Part shown: positions 50,620 to 58,576 of the stretch, in pieces
Layout of the letters: every line of letters starts with the position of its first letter
Position numbering within the stretch: the first letter of the stretch is position 1
NCBI GenBank assembly: GCA_942492375.1
Contig: CALOEL010000013.1
Coordinates: forward strand, 81,359 to 145,358
Length of the DNA stretch: 64,000 nucleotides
Reading direction: 5' to 3'
DNA from: JAHEAO01 sp942492375
GTDB taxonomy: Bacteria > Pseudomonadota > Alphaproteobacteria > Rhodobacterales > Rhodobacteraceae
The notes under the pieces: model-generated
What the model was told of the DNA's origin: nothing
Database searches by the model: none
Seen by the model: the letters and a program-made list of their open reading frames with translations, nothing else
Program-made: the position numbers and the translations under genes

Positions 50620-51870
50620 ATGAAACTTCTGTCTACTGTTACTACGGCCGCCTTCGCCACGATGTTGGCGTTAGGGGCTACCGAGGCGTCCGCACAAGAC
50701 AAAGAGCCGGTGCGTTTCGGCCTATGCTTCGATCTCAGCAAGTCCTATACCTTTATCTCTCCGCAGGTCGCACAGGCGGCGCAGGACTTGGCGAAGTACG
50801 TCAATTCAAATGGCGGTGTGGAAGGGCATCCTGTTGAGGTTGTCATTCGCGATCACGGTAATGAACCCCAGCGGGGCGTGGAGTGTTATGAACAGCTCAG
50901 GCGTGAAGGTGTTTCCATCTTCAACATGCTGTCGACTCCGGTGACGAATGCCGTATTGCCGCGGGTGATGAAGGATGGGAACATCCTGATGCAGTCCTTC
51001 GTCGGTCGCGGTGATGCCGTCGACGGCGAGGTGTTCAAGTGGATATTTCCTGTCGGTCCGACCTATTGGCAGCAGGCGGCAAACGATGTCGCCTTCATCA
51101 AGGGCCAGATGAACGGCGATCTGAGCAAGGCCAAGATCGGGTTCATTTACCTCGATTATCCCTTCGGCCAGGAACCCATCGAGATTCTCAAGACACTGGC
51201 CGAAAAGGAAGGATTCGAACTCGAACTCTATCCGGTTCCGCTGCCCGGTTCGGATCAGTCCGGCGCCTGGAGTAAAATTCGCCGCGACAAGCCCGACTAT
51301 GTGATCAGCTGGCTGCTCGCCGGTGGTCACGTGGTTGCCGCGAAGGAAATGCGGCGAAACGGATACCCGATCGACCGTTATCTGTCGGTGAACTGGCTGA
51401 ACGAAGTCGACATCAACAACATCGGTGCGGCCGACGCCAAGGGCATTCTCCGCGGGACCAACGTGGCCGGCGGCCAGGAAGTACCGATCGTGAAAACAAT
51501 GCTCGAAACGTATTATGCGAAGGGTGAAGGTAGCGGCCCGGAAACCCTTGTCCGTGACGTGTATTACAACACCGGTATGGCGATCTATTCCGTCGGTTTC
51601 GAAGCCGTCCGTCTGGCCATCAAGCAGAACGGTTGGCCGGTGACGCCGGAGAGCATGAAGACCGCCTATGAATCGATCTCCGATTTCGACGGCAACGGGC
51701 TCATGGCTCCGGTCACGGTGACCGCATCCGATCACGGCGGTGGTGGCAAAACCCGTGTCGAGCAGTGGAACGGCGAGACCTGGGTTCCGCTGACCGATTG
51801 GAGCGCTGACTACACCGATGTGGTGTGGGAGGTTATCAAGGAAAGCTCCGCGAAGTTCACGGTCGAATAA
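50620..51870 (+). CDS. Periplasmic substrate-binding protein of the Liv-type transporter (copy 2)
   Basis: A 416-residue binding protein with a signal peptide (MKLLSTVTTAAFATMLALGA, cleavage near ASA-QD). It has the same segments as copy 1: VRFGLCFDLSKSYTFISPQ, VIRDHGNEPQRGVECYEQL, GRGDAVDGEVFKWIFPVGP. GGGAG lies about 8 bases before the chosen ATG. Two adjacent receptors for one permease would allow two related ligands to be imported. Confidence 0.92.
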   Translation: MKLLSTVTTAAFATMLALGATEASAQDKEPVRFGLCFDLSKSYTFISPQVAQAAQDLAKYVNSNGGVEGHPVEVVIRDHGNEPQRGVECYEQLRREGVSIFNMLSTPVTNAVLPRVMKDGNILMQSFVGRGDAVDGEVFKWIFPVGPTYWQQAANDVAFIKGQMNGDLSKAKIGFIYLDYPFGQEPIEILKTLAEKEGFELELYPVPLPGSDQSGAWSKIRRDKPDYVISWLLAGGHVVAAKEMRRNGYPIDRYLSVNWLNEVDINNIGAADAKGILRGTNVAGGQEVPIVKTMLETYYAKGEGSGPETLVRDVYYNTGMAIYSVGFEAVRLAIKQNGWPVTPESMKTAYESISDFDGNGLMAPVTVTASDHGGGGKTRVEQWNGETWVPLTDWSADYTDVVWEVIKESSAKFTVE

Positions 51871-51878
51871 TACCAATC

Positions 51879-51906
51879 CTCCCCGCGGCCTTTGTGCCGC
51901 GGGGAG
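51879..51906 (+). terminator. Strong hairpin after the second binding-protein gene
   Basis: An 11-bp perfect stem: CTCCCCGCGGC (51879-51889), loop CTTTGT, then GCCGCGGGGAG (51896-51906). No T run follows. It may reduce read-through into the crotonase/ETF genes and stabilise the binding-protein transcript. Confidence 0.65.
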
Positions 51907-51960
51907 CCCCCCGGCTGTCCGCTGGCCGAAAGCGGTTCCCAGATCAAGATAGGCAGGAAT

Positions 51961-52737
51961 ATGAACCCGATCGAAGTGACGGTTGAAGAAGGGATTGCGA
52001 CGGTTTGCATCAACCGTCCAGAGCGCAAGAATGCTCTTTCCGTGGCGGCCACCAACGGGCTGACCGAGGCTTGGGAAAGGGTCGAGGCCGACAATGCGAT
52101 CCGCGTGGCGATTCTAACCTCTGCAGATTGCGGCGTGTTCAGCGCCGGGCTCGACCTTAAGGAAGCCACCCAGATCGCGCGCGACGAAGGCGTGGATATC
52201 CTGACCAAAATGCGCGATCCCTTTCACGAGACCATGCGTGCCTGCAAGAAACCGATCATCGCAGCGATGACCGGATCGCTGATGGCAGGCGGCATGATGC
52301 TGACCCTGAACTGCGATTTGCGTGTCGGTTTGAAGGGCACCAAGGTCGGCATTACCGAAGTCAAGATCGGCCGCGGTTCGCCCTGGGCGTCGCCGGCGCT
52401 GTCGATGCTGCCGCAACCCGTGTTGATGGAGATCGTCCTGACCGGCGACCTGTTTCCGATCGAGCGGCTGCACGAATACGGATTCACCAACTATATCGAA
52501 GATACGCCCGACGCCGTGCGCGCCCGCGCCCGGGATCTGGCAACGCGGATCGCCAAGGGCGCGCCATTATCGGTGATCGCCGCGAAGGCGAGCGTACGCG
52601 CCACAATGGATCTGGGCTGCGCGGGCGGCTTGGAAGAGGGCAAGCGCCTGCACGAAGTGGTCTATGCCAGCAATGACGCCATCGAAGGTCCCAAGGCCTT
52701 TGCCGAAAAGCGCGAGCCGGTGTGGACCGGAACCTGA
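51961..52737 (+). CDS. Enoyl-CoA hydratase/isomerase family protein
   Basis: A 258-residue crotonase: CINRPERKNALS near residue 16, CGVFSAGLDLKEA for CoA binding, TGSLMAGGMMLTLNCD for the oxyanion hole, and VGITEVKIGRGSPWASPAL with the first catalytic Glu. The end KREPVWTG is family-typical. AGGCAGGAAT precedes the ATG at 51961. It is first in a run of two crotonases and ETF genes downstream of the strong hairpin. Confidence 0.88.
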   Translation: MNPIEVTVEEGIATVCINRPERKNALSVAATNGLTEAWERVEADNAIRVAILTSADCGVFSAGLDLKEATQIARDEGVDILTKMRDPFHETMRACKKPIIAAMTGSLMAGGMMLTLNCDLRVGLKGTKVGITEVKIGRGSPWASPALSMLPQPVLMEIVLTGDLFPIERLHEYGFTNYIEDTPDAVRARARDLATRIAKGAPLSVIAAKASVRATMDLGCAGGLEEGKRLHEVVYASNDAIEGPKAFAEKREPVWTGT

Positions 52738-52748
52738 AGGAGACCGCG

Positions 52749-53531
52749 ATGAGCGAGCTGATGCGCCTGGACAGGGATGGCCCCATCGGCATTCTACGAT
52801 TTCTCCAACCCGGGAAGCGGAACCCGTACAGCATTGCCTTTGTCGACGCGCTGATCGAGAACCTGCGCGAGGCTGATCGGGACGACGGCGTTCGCGCCGT
52901 GGTGATGACCGGCGGCGATCATTTCAGCAGCGGTGGCGATCTGGTCGGGTTTCAGTCGGAAATCGCCAAAGGGGCCAGGGCCACATCGGAAATGGTCGAA
53001 AAAGTCCACGATGGCGGGCGCGCCGCCTATCTCTTTCGCAAGCCCCTGATCGCGGCCGTGAATGGCGTTGCCTATGGGGCCGGATTGAGCCTTGCGCTGT
53101 CGGCCGACATTGTCGTTGCCGCAGAAGATGCGCGCCTCTGCGAGGTGTTTGCCCGTGTTGGAGGCTGTCCTGATACCGGGTCGAGCTGGTTGTTGCAGCA
53201 AAGGGCTGGCGCGGGCGTCGCCCGGATGCTGGTGCTGACGGGGCGTGAACTCGACGGGCGCGCGGCAAGAGAGCTTCGCGTGGTCGAGGAATGCGTTCCC
53301 TCGGGGCAGGTCGAAAGCCGCGCCGTGGAGATCGCCCGGGAGATTGCGGCGCATCCGATGTTCGGTGTGCAGACGGCCAAGCGCGTCATGCGCGCTTCGG
53401 CCGAGTGCAGCTACATCGAAGCGCTGGACATCGAGCGCGATACTCAAAGCGTTCTGCTTTGCGCGCATGACTTTCCAGAGGCCATGTTGGCTTTCTCGGA
53501 GAAAAGAAAACCAGAGTTCAAAGACCGCTGA
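52749..53531 (+). CDS. Enoyl-CoA hydratase/isomerase family protein (PaaG-like)
   Basis: A 260-residue crotonase with ILRFLQPGKRNPYS, HFSSGGDLVGF, NGVAYGAGLSLALSAD and CEVFARVGGCPDTGSSWLL. The last segment lacks the classical first Glu (Phe instead) and has the P-D-x-G pattern of PaaG-type isomerases, so isomerisation or an unusual hydration is likelier than plain enoyl-CoA hydration. AAGGAG precedes the ATG, 12 bp after the previous gene. Confidence 0.87.
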   Translation: MSELMRLDRDGPIGILRFLQPGKRNPYSIAFVDALIENLREADRDDGVRAVVMTGGDHFSSGGDLVGFQSEIAKGARATSEMVEKVHDGGRAAYLFRKPLIAAVNGVAYGAGLSLALSADIVVAAEDARLCEVFARVGGCPDTGSSWLLQQRAGAGVARMLVLTGRELDGRAARELRVVEECVPSGQVESRAVEIAREIAAHPMFGVQTAKRVMRASAECSYIEALDIERDTQSVLLCAHDFPEAMLAFSEKRKPEFKDR

Positions 53532-53575
53532 CACGGTCGAGGCCACATCAAGAGACTTATGGAGAGACCGCAGTT

Positions 53576-54334
53576 ATGAAGGTGCTTGTGCCCGTCAAAC
53601 GCGTGATCGATTACAACGTGAAGGTCCGCGTAAAGGCGGACGGATCGGATGTCGATCTTGCCAATGTGAAGATGTCAATGAACCCGTTCGATGAGATTGC
53701 CGTGGAAGAGGCGATCCGGTTGAAAGAGGCGGGAAAGGCGGAAGAGATTGTTGTCGTTTCCGTTGGTGTCAAGCAGGCGCAGGAAACGTTGCGTACCGCC
53801 TTGGCCATGGGTGCCGACCGGGCGATTTTGGTGGTTGCCGCCAAAGACGTTCATACGGATATCGAACCTCTGGCCGTTGCCAAGATCCTCAAGAGCATTA
53901 TCGACGAAGAAAAGCCGGGAATCGTGCTGGCCGGCAAACAGGCGATCGACAATGACATGAATGCGACTGGCCAGATGCTTTCTGCATTGCTGGGCTGGAG
54001 CCAGGCGACTTTTGCCTCGAAGGTCGAGATAGACGGCAATCATGCGGTGGTCACCCGCGAGGTCGATGGCGGTCTGCAGGCGATCAAAGTGAAGATGCCG
54101 GCCGTCGTGACTGTCGATCTGCGCCTGAACGAGCCGCGCTATGCCTCACTGCCCAACATCATGAAGGCGAAGAAGAAGCATTTGGATGAAAAGACCCCGG
54201 AAGACTATGGCGTCGATGTAAGTCCGCGCCTCGAGGTCGTTTCGATAGCCGAGCCAAAGGCACGCAAGGGGGGCGAAATGGTCGACTCGGTCGACATGCT
54301 CGTTTCGAAACTCAAAGAGGCAGGAGCAATCTGA
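53576..54334 (+). CDS. etfB: Electron transfer flavoprotein beta subunit
   Basis: A 252-residue ETF beta subunit. It opens MKVLVPVKRVIDYNVKVRVK, has MSMNPFDEIAVEEAIRLKEAG and LAGKQAIDNDMNATGQMLSALLGW (AMP/FAD region), and ends with the basic KKKHLDEKTPEDYGVD segment. ETF takes electrons from acyl-CoA dehydrogenases and passes them to ETF-ubiquinone oxidoreductase, which is not in this window. It overlaps etfA as TGATG. Confidence 0.97.
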   Translation: MKVLVPVKRVIDYNVKVRVKADGSDVDLANVKMSMNPFDEIAVEEAIRLKEAGKAEEIVVVSVGVKQAQETLRTALAMGADRAILVVAAKDVHTDIEPLAVAKILKSIIDEEKPGIVLAGKQAIDNDMNATGQMLSALLGWSQATFASKVEIDGNHAVVTREVDGGLQAIKVKMPAVVTVDLRLNEPRYASLPNIMKAKKKHLDEKTPEDYGVDVSPRLEVVSIAEPKARKGGEMVDSVDMLVSKLKEAGAI

Positions 54335-55260
54335 TGGCAGTCCTACTACTGGCAGAAGTGAACAATGGCGAACTCGCCTTCGACGCTACGGCAAAGGCGG
54401 TTACCGCTGCCAAGGCGCTTGGCGATGTCACGGTGCTTTGCGCCGGCGCTTCGGCAGCTGCGGCGGGTGAAGCCGCGGCCAGGATCAACGATGTCGCCAA
54501 GGTGCTTGTGGCCGAAGATGCCTCGCTCGGGCACCGCCTAGCCGAACCGACAGCCGCTCTGATCACTTCATTAGCCGGTGACTTTTCCCATATTTGCGCA
54601 CCGGCCACGACCGATGCCAAAAACATCATGCCCCGTGTGGCTGCATTGCTTGATGTCATGGTTATCTCAGATGTCTCCGGGGTCGTTGACGCCGATACAT
54701 TCGAGCGCCCCATCTACGCAGGCAACGCAGTACAGACCGTGAGGTCAAAGGATGTAACCAAGGTTGTGACCTTCCGGACATCGACATTCGACGCTGCCGG
54801 CGATGGCGGCTCGGCGAGCATTGAAACAATCGGTGCCGCGCACAACCCAGAGCTATCTGAATGGGTTGAAGACAAGGTTGCCGAGAGCGACCGCCCTGAA
54901 CTCACCTCGGCCGGCGTGGTCGTTTCCGGCGGTCGCGGTGTCGGCTCCAAAGACGATTTTGCGTTGATCGAGAGGCTGGCCGACAAACTGGGCGCCGCCG
55001 TCGGCGCGTCGCGTGCTGCAGTGGATTCGGGCTTTGCACCGAATGACTGGCAGGTCGGACAGACCGGCAAGGTGGTGGCTCCTGACCTCTATGTCGCAGT
55101 GGGCATTTCCGGCGCCATCCAGCATCTCGCGGGAATGAAAGACAGCAAGATTATCGTGGCGATCAACAAGGATGAAGAAGCGCCGATCTTCCAGGTCGCC
55201 GACTTCGGCCTCGCCGCAGACCTCTTTTCCGCTGTACCCGAACTGATCGAAAAGCTGTAA
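54334..55260 (+). CDS. etfA: Electron transfer flavoprotein alpha subunit
   Basis: A 308-residue ETF alpha subunit. The C-terminal FAD-binding half shows VVSGGRGVGSKDDFALIERLA, GASRAAVDSGFAPNDWQVGQTGK, PDLYVAVGISGAIQHLAGMKDSK and AINKDEEAPIFQVADFGL. It closes the operon and is followed by a good terminator. As local redox partner it can serve the seven dehydrogenases of the window. Confidence 0.97.
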   Translation: MAVLLLAEVNNGELAFDATAKAVTAAKALGDVTVLCAGASAAAAGEAAARINDVAKVLVAEDASLGHRLAEPTAALITSLAGDFSHICAPATTDAKNIMPRVAALLDVMVISDVSGVVDADTFERPIYAGNAVQTVRSKDVTKVVTFRTSTFDAAGDGGSASIETIGAAHNPELSEWVEDKVAESDRPELTSAGVVVSGGRGVGSKDDFALIERLADKLGAAVGASRAAVDSGFAPNDWQVGQTGKVVAPDLYVAVGISGAIQHLAGMKDSKIIVAINKDEEAPIFQVADFGLAADLFSAVPELIEKL

Positions 55261-55319
55261 GTCCAGTTCCACTTCGAATATGAAAAGGCCCGCCATCCCG
55301 GCCTGTTTGGAAACGATTG

Positions 55320-55348
55320 GAGGCTCCGGCAAGACCGGGGCCTCTTTT
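55320..55348 (+). terminator. Rho-independent terminator after etfA
   Basis: GAGGC-T-CCGG, loop CAAGA, CCGG-G-GCCTC, then TTTT. A 9-bp stem with one bulged pair, 60 bp after the etfA stop. Confidence 0.85.
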
Positions 55349-55811
55349 GGTGTCAGAGTAAGCGCCCACCGGACCCGGTGTTTCGTCTTGCGGTGAGTTG
55401 CGCGACGTTCGCGTGCTGATTCTCGTTGCAGAATTGTTTGCCGTATAAGCCAAAGTCCAGACACGGAACGTAAGCTGTCATCAAGGCGGTGCCGGATTTG
55501 AGCTAATGGAATGAACTGCCTTCCCGCCGAGACGCAGCTATTGTCGCGCGTGGTGGGGAAGGATTGAGGAATAAGGGGGATGATGGGAAGGGGGAAATGG
55601 GAGAGCGAAGGGGAGACGGAGCATGAAGGATATTGAGGAAGGGGGGGGGGGGGCGACGGTTGGGCGCGAGAGCTGGGAGCAGGATGGGGGGGGGGGGGGG
55701 GGGACGCGCGGGCGATGAAGGAGATCGCAGGAGGGAAGAGAGGAGGAGGGGCTGAGCAGGTCGATCGGCAAGGCGATCGCTGCAAGGCGACCACTTCAAC
55801 AACAAGAACTG
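55349..55811. other. Non-coding stretch with purine-rich, G-run low-complexity sequence
   Basis: No credible gene. A palindrome CACCGG-AC-CCGGTG lies at 55367-55380. From about 55549 to 55755 the plus strand is almost only G and A, with uninterrupted G runs at 55641-55653 (13) and 55686-55703 (18). This looks unlike the rest of the window and precedes a broken IS3-type orfA; I suspect a poor assembly or base-calling artefact over a repeated element, or a badly decayed one. Confidence 0.6.
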
Positions 55812-55955
55812 GAAAAGAAATATTCCGGCATGATGCCGTCGGAGATGAAGCGGCTGCGTGAACTGGAGCATGAGAACGCCCGGCTGAAGAAGATCGTGGC
55901 GGACTTGAGCCTCGACAAGGAGATGCTGCAGGACGTCATCAAACGAAAAATCTGA
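55812..55955 (+). pseudogene. IS3-family OrfA, C-terminal remnant
   Basis: The frame reads EKKYSGMMPSEMKRLRELE, then HENARLKKIVADLSLDKEML and a stop, which is the leucine-zipper end of IS3-family OrfA (the helix that precedes the frameshift into OrfB). The N-terminal DNA-binding part is missing or unreadable in the low-complexity tract upstream. Confidence 0.8.
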
Positions 55956-56760
55956 GGCCTGGCCGGAAGAGAGCGCTGGTCGACGTGATGCGTGTCGAAT
56001 GGGCGACCTCGATCCGCCGTGCCTGTGCGGCGATCCTGTTCGACCCGAAGACCTACCGATACAAATCCCGTCGGCCCGGTCAGGCCGCTCTGGAACAGCG
56101 GATCAAGGAGATTTGCCAGACCCGCGTGCGCTTCGGCTACCGGCGTGTGCACGTCCTGCTTCGGCGGGAGGGATGGGACGATCAATCAGAAGAAGACCTA
56201 CCGGATCTACAAGGAGTTGGGCATGCAGCTCCGCAACAAGACGCCGAAGCGGCGGGTGAAGGCGAAGCTACGAGAGGACTGGCAGGAGGCAGTCGGTCCC
56301 AATGACGTCTGGGCCATGGACTTCGTGCACGACCAGCTGGCGACGGGCAGGAAGATACGGGTGCTGACGGTGGTCGATACCTTCTCGCGCTACTCACCGG
56401 CTCTCGATGCCAGGTTCAGCTACCGCGGCGAGGATGTGGTCGCCACGCTCGAGCGGGTGTGTTCGAGGATCGGCTATCCGAAGACGATCCGCGTCGATCA
56501 GGGCTCTGAGTTCATCTCCCGGGACCTGGACCTATGGGCTTACCAGCGCGGTGTCACGCTGGACTTCTCGCGACCGGGAAAGCCGACCGACAACGCCTTC
56601 ATCGAGGCGTTCAACGGCCGGCTGCGGGCGGAGTGCCTGAACGCCCACTGGTTCCTGAGCCTTGCAGATGCGGCGGAAAAGTTGGAGGCTTGGCGTAGAG
56701 ACTACAACGAGCAGCGGCCACACGGCGCGATCGGGAACAAGGTCCCGGCGAGGGGGAGGT
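55952..56760 (+). pseudogene. IS3-family OrfB transposase with a frameshift
   Basis: The first part reads LRPGRKRALVDVMRVEW and later VRFGYRRVHVLLRREGW. The frame then changes near 56175-56177, where an extra G in GATGGGACG breaks REGW-TINQKKTYRIYKELG. After that the DDE integrase domain is intact in sequence: WAMDFVHD (D), IRVDQGSEF (D), NAFIEAFNG (E). It runs into the G run after RPHGAIGNK instead of a normal C-terminus. One inserted base is enough to explain the break, so either real decay or a sequencing error. Confidence 0.85.
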
Positions 56761-56807
56761 GGGGGGGGGGGAGGGGGGGGGGGGGGGCGCTTCGGGCGCG
56801 GGCCGAC

Positions 56808-57134
56808 CGAAGCCGGAGATCGACGAGGATCAGGTCAACGGTTATGCAGGTTGCGGACGACTTGGGGATCGGATTATCGAGCCTGACGCGCTGGAAGCGG
56901 CAATACCGGGAAGCTGATTTGTTGGCCGGTCCGCACGAGGATACGGCCAAGGAACTGGCACGACTTCGCAAGGAGAACGAACTGGTCTGAAGAACGATCT
57001 TCCAGACCCGCACCGCCGCAGAACTGGCTCTTGGCCGACATATCGATGGCATTTTCAATCCACGTCGGCGGCATTCCGCTCTGGGATACGAATCGCCGGT
57101 ATCATTCGAGGCCGAAATGGCCATCGCAGAGTGA
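56808..57134 (+). pseudogene. Internally deleted second IS3-family element
   Basis: An OrfA-like segment (VADDLGIGLSSLTRWKRQY, then ELARLRKENEL) ends at a stop at 56988-56990. About 20 bp later, the last 41 codons of an OrfB follow from 57009 (HIDGIFNPRRRHSALGYESP, ending EMAIAE and a stop at 57132-57134). Roughly the first 200 codons of orfB are missing between them, so this copy cannot transpose by itself. Confidence 0.8.
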
Positions 57135-57164
57135 AAGCCGCTCCACAAAATCCGGACAAGTCCA

Positions 57165-57342
57165 AACACATCAAGACCGGCGAAGGGGCATAATGTTATT
57201 TTCTACGGCGAACCGCGAGCACGGCGGGTGCTGAAGCCCAACAACTCGCGTGAGGACCTGCATGTCGCGAAAGCTCATTTCGCTGCCGATGAGAAAGCGC
57301 GTGACACGGCGTTTTCCACGGGTCAGGTCGGTTGCTGAAAAA
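57165..57342. other. Short intergenic remnant
   Basis: About 180 bp between the IS remnants and palindrome i; no gene or known element is recognisable. Confidence 0.5.
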
Positions 57343-57358
57343 TTAAACATTTGTTAGA
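57343..57358. promoter_or_regulatory. Regulon palindrome i (TetR-type operator, weaker)
   Basis: TTAAACATTTGTTAGA, two arm mismatches. It ends 35 bp before the dehydrogenase start at 57394, the same spacing as at palindrome a. Confidence 0.65.
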
Positions 57359-57393
57359 TTTTTGCAAGCAACCGCAAACCTACGGGTTTCACA

Positions 57394-58551
57394 ATGTCGC
57401 TGATCACGAATTCCTCGGCCTGGGCTTCGGACGAACACAGGATGTTCGCCGAAACGACGCGCAAGCTGTTCGACGCCGAGATGGCGCCGAATGTCGACAA
57501 ATGGGCCGAACAGGGGATCGTCGACCGCGATTTCTGGCGCAAGGTTGGCGAACAGGGCGTCATGGGCGGTTCCATCGCCGAGGAATATGGCGGGTTCGGC
57601 GGCGGCATCGGTTTCGACGCGCTTACTGTCTACGAACAGGGGCGCACCGGCGACACCGGCTGGGGGTACGGTATCCAGAGCATCGTGATCCATTACCTGG
57701 ACGCCTATGGCAGCGAAGAGCAGAAGAAGAAGTGGCTGCCCCGGCTGATCAGCGGCGAGAGCGTGGCGGCGATCGCCATGACCGAACCGGGAACGGGTTC
57801 GGACCTGCAAAACGTCCAGACCTATGCGGAGAAGGACGGCAATCACTACAAAATCAACGGCTCGAAGATATTCATCACCAACGGGCACACCGCCGACATC
57901 ATCGTGATCGTGACCAAAACCGACCGCAGCGCCGGGGCCAAGGGCGTGTCGCTGATCGTGCTGGAAACCGAGGATGCCGAAGGGTTTCGCCGCGGGCGGA
58001 ATCTGAAGAAACTCGGCATGAAGGGGTCGGATACGGCCGAGCTGTTCTTCGAGGATGTGCGGGTGCCGACGGCGAACCTGCTGGGCCAGGAGGAGGGGCA
58101 GGGGTTCTATCAACTGATGAAGCAACTGCCCTGGGAACGGCTGATGATCGGCATCACCGCGCTTGGCTTCATCGACTTCGCAATCGCCGAGACGGTGAAA
58201 TACGTCCAGGACCGCAAGGCGTTCGGCAGCCGGATCATGGATTTCCAGAACACCCGGTTCAAGCTGGCGGAATGCAAGACGAAGGCCGAATTGCTGCGCA
58301 GCTTCGTCAATGACGGGATAGCCCGCCTGGAAACCGGCAGGCTGGATGCGGCTACCGCGTCGATGGCGAAATGGTGGGGCAGCCAGACCCAGAACGAGGT
58401 CATGCACGAATGCCTGCAACTGCATGGCGGCTATGGCTTCATGATGGAGTTCCCGATCGCACGGCTCTACGCCGACAGCCGGGTGCAGATGATCTATGGC
58501 GGCACCAACGAAATCATGAAGGAACTGATCGCGCGGTCGATCGACATCTGA
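57394..58551 (+). CDS. Long-chain-type acyl-CoA dehydrogenase
   Basis: A 385-residue flavoenzyme: MFAETTRKLFDAEMAPNVDK at the start, IAMTEPGTGSDLQNVQT, NGSKIFITNGHTADIIVIVTKT, LQLHGGYGFMMEFPIARLYAD, and RVQMIYGGTNEIMKELIAR. The IYGGTNEIMKELIAR ending, with Gly where MCAD has Glu, is that of long-chain (ACADL-type) enzymes. It has its own palindrome and stands alone, facing the CaiB pair on the other strand. Confidence 0.92.
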   Translation: MSLITNSSAWASDEHRMFAETTRKLFDAEMAPNVDKWAEQGIVDRDFWRKVGEQGVMGGSIAEEYGGFGGGIGFDALTVYEQGRTGDTGWGYGIQSIVIHYLDAYGSEEQKKKWLPRLISGESVAAIAMTEPGTGSDLQNVQTYAEKDGNHYKINGSKIFITNGHTADIIVIVTKTDRSAGAKGVSLIVLETEDAEGFRRGRNLKKLGMKGSDTAELFFEDVRVPTANLLGQEEGQGFYQLMKQLPWERLMIGITALGFIDFAIAETVKYVQDRKAFGSRIMDFQNTRFKLAECKTKAELLRSFVNDGIARLETGRLDAATASMAKWWGSQTQNEVMHECLQLHGGYGFMMEFPIARLYADSRVQMIYGGTNEIMKELIARSIDI

Positions 58552-58576
58552 CCCGCGCCACCGGGCCGGTGCGGCG

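Larger units (their letters stand above)
55812..57164 (+). mobile_element. Composite of two degraded IS3-family elements
   Basis: First comes an orfA tail plus a frameshifted orfB (about 55812-56760). Then, across an A-interrupted G run (56761-56787), parts of a different IS3-family element follow: an orfA tail joined to the very end of an orfB (56808-57134). Terminal repeats and target duplications could not be defined. The right end is placed near GGACAAGTCCA at about 57164 by impression only. Confidence 0.75.

Noticed and set aside
52113..52118. A TCTAAC half-site inside a crotonase gene
   Set aside because: No matching GTTAGA arm follows at the right distance and it is in coding sequence, so it is taken as chance.
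55503..55871. Minus-strand proline/serine-rich frames
   Set aside because: They are translations of the purine-rich, G-run tract and have no real protein features.
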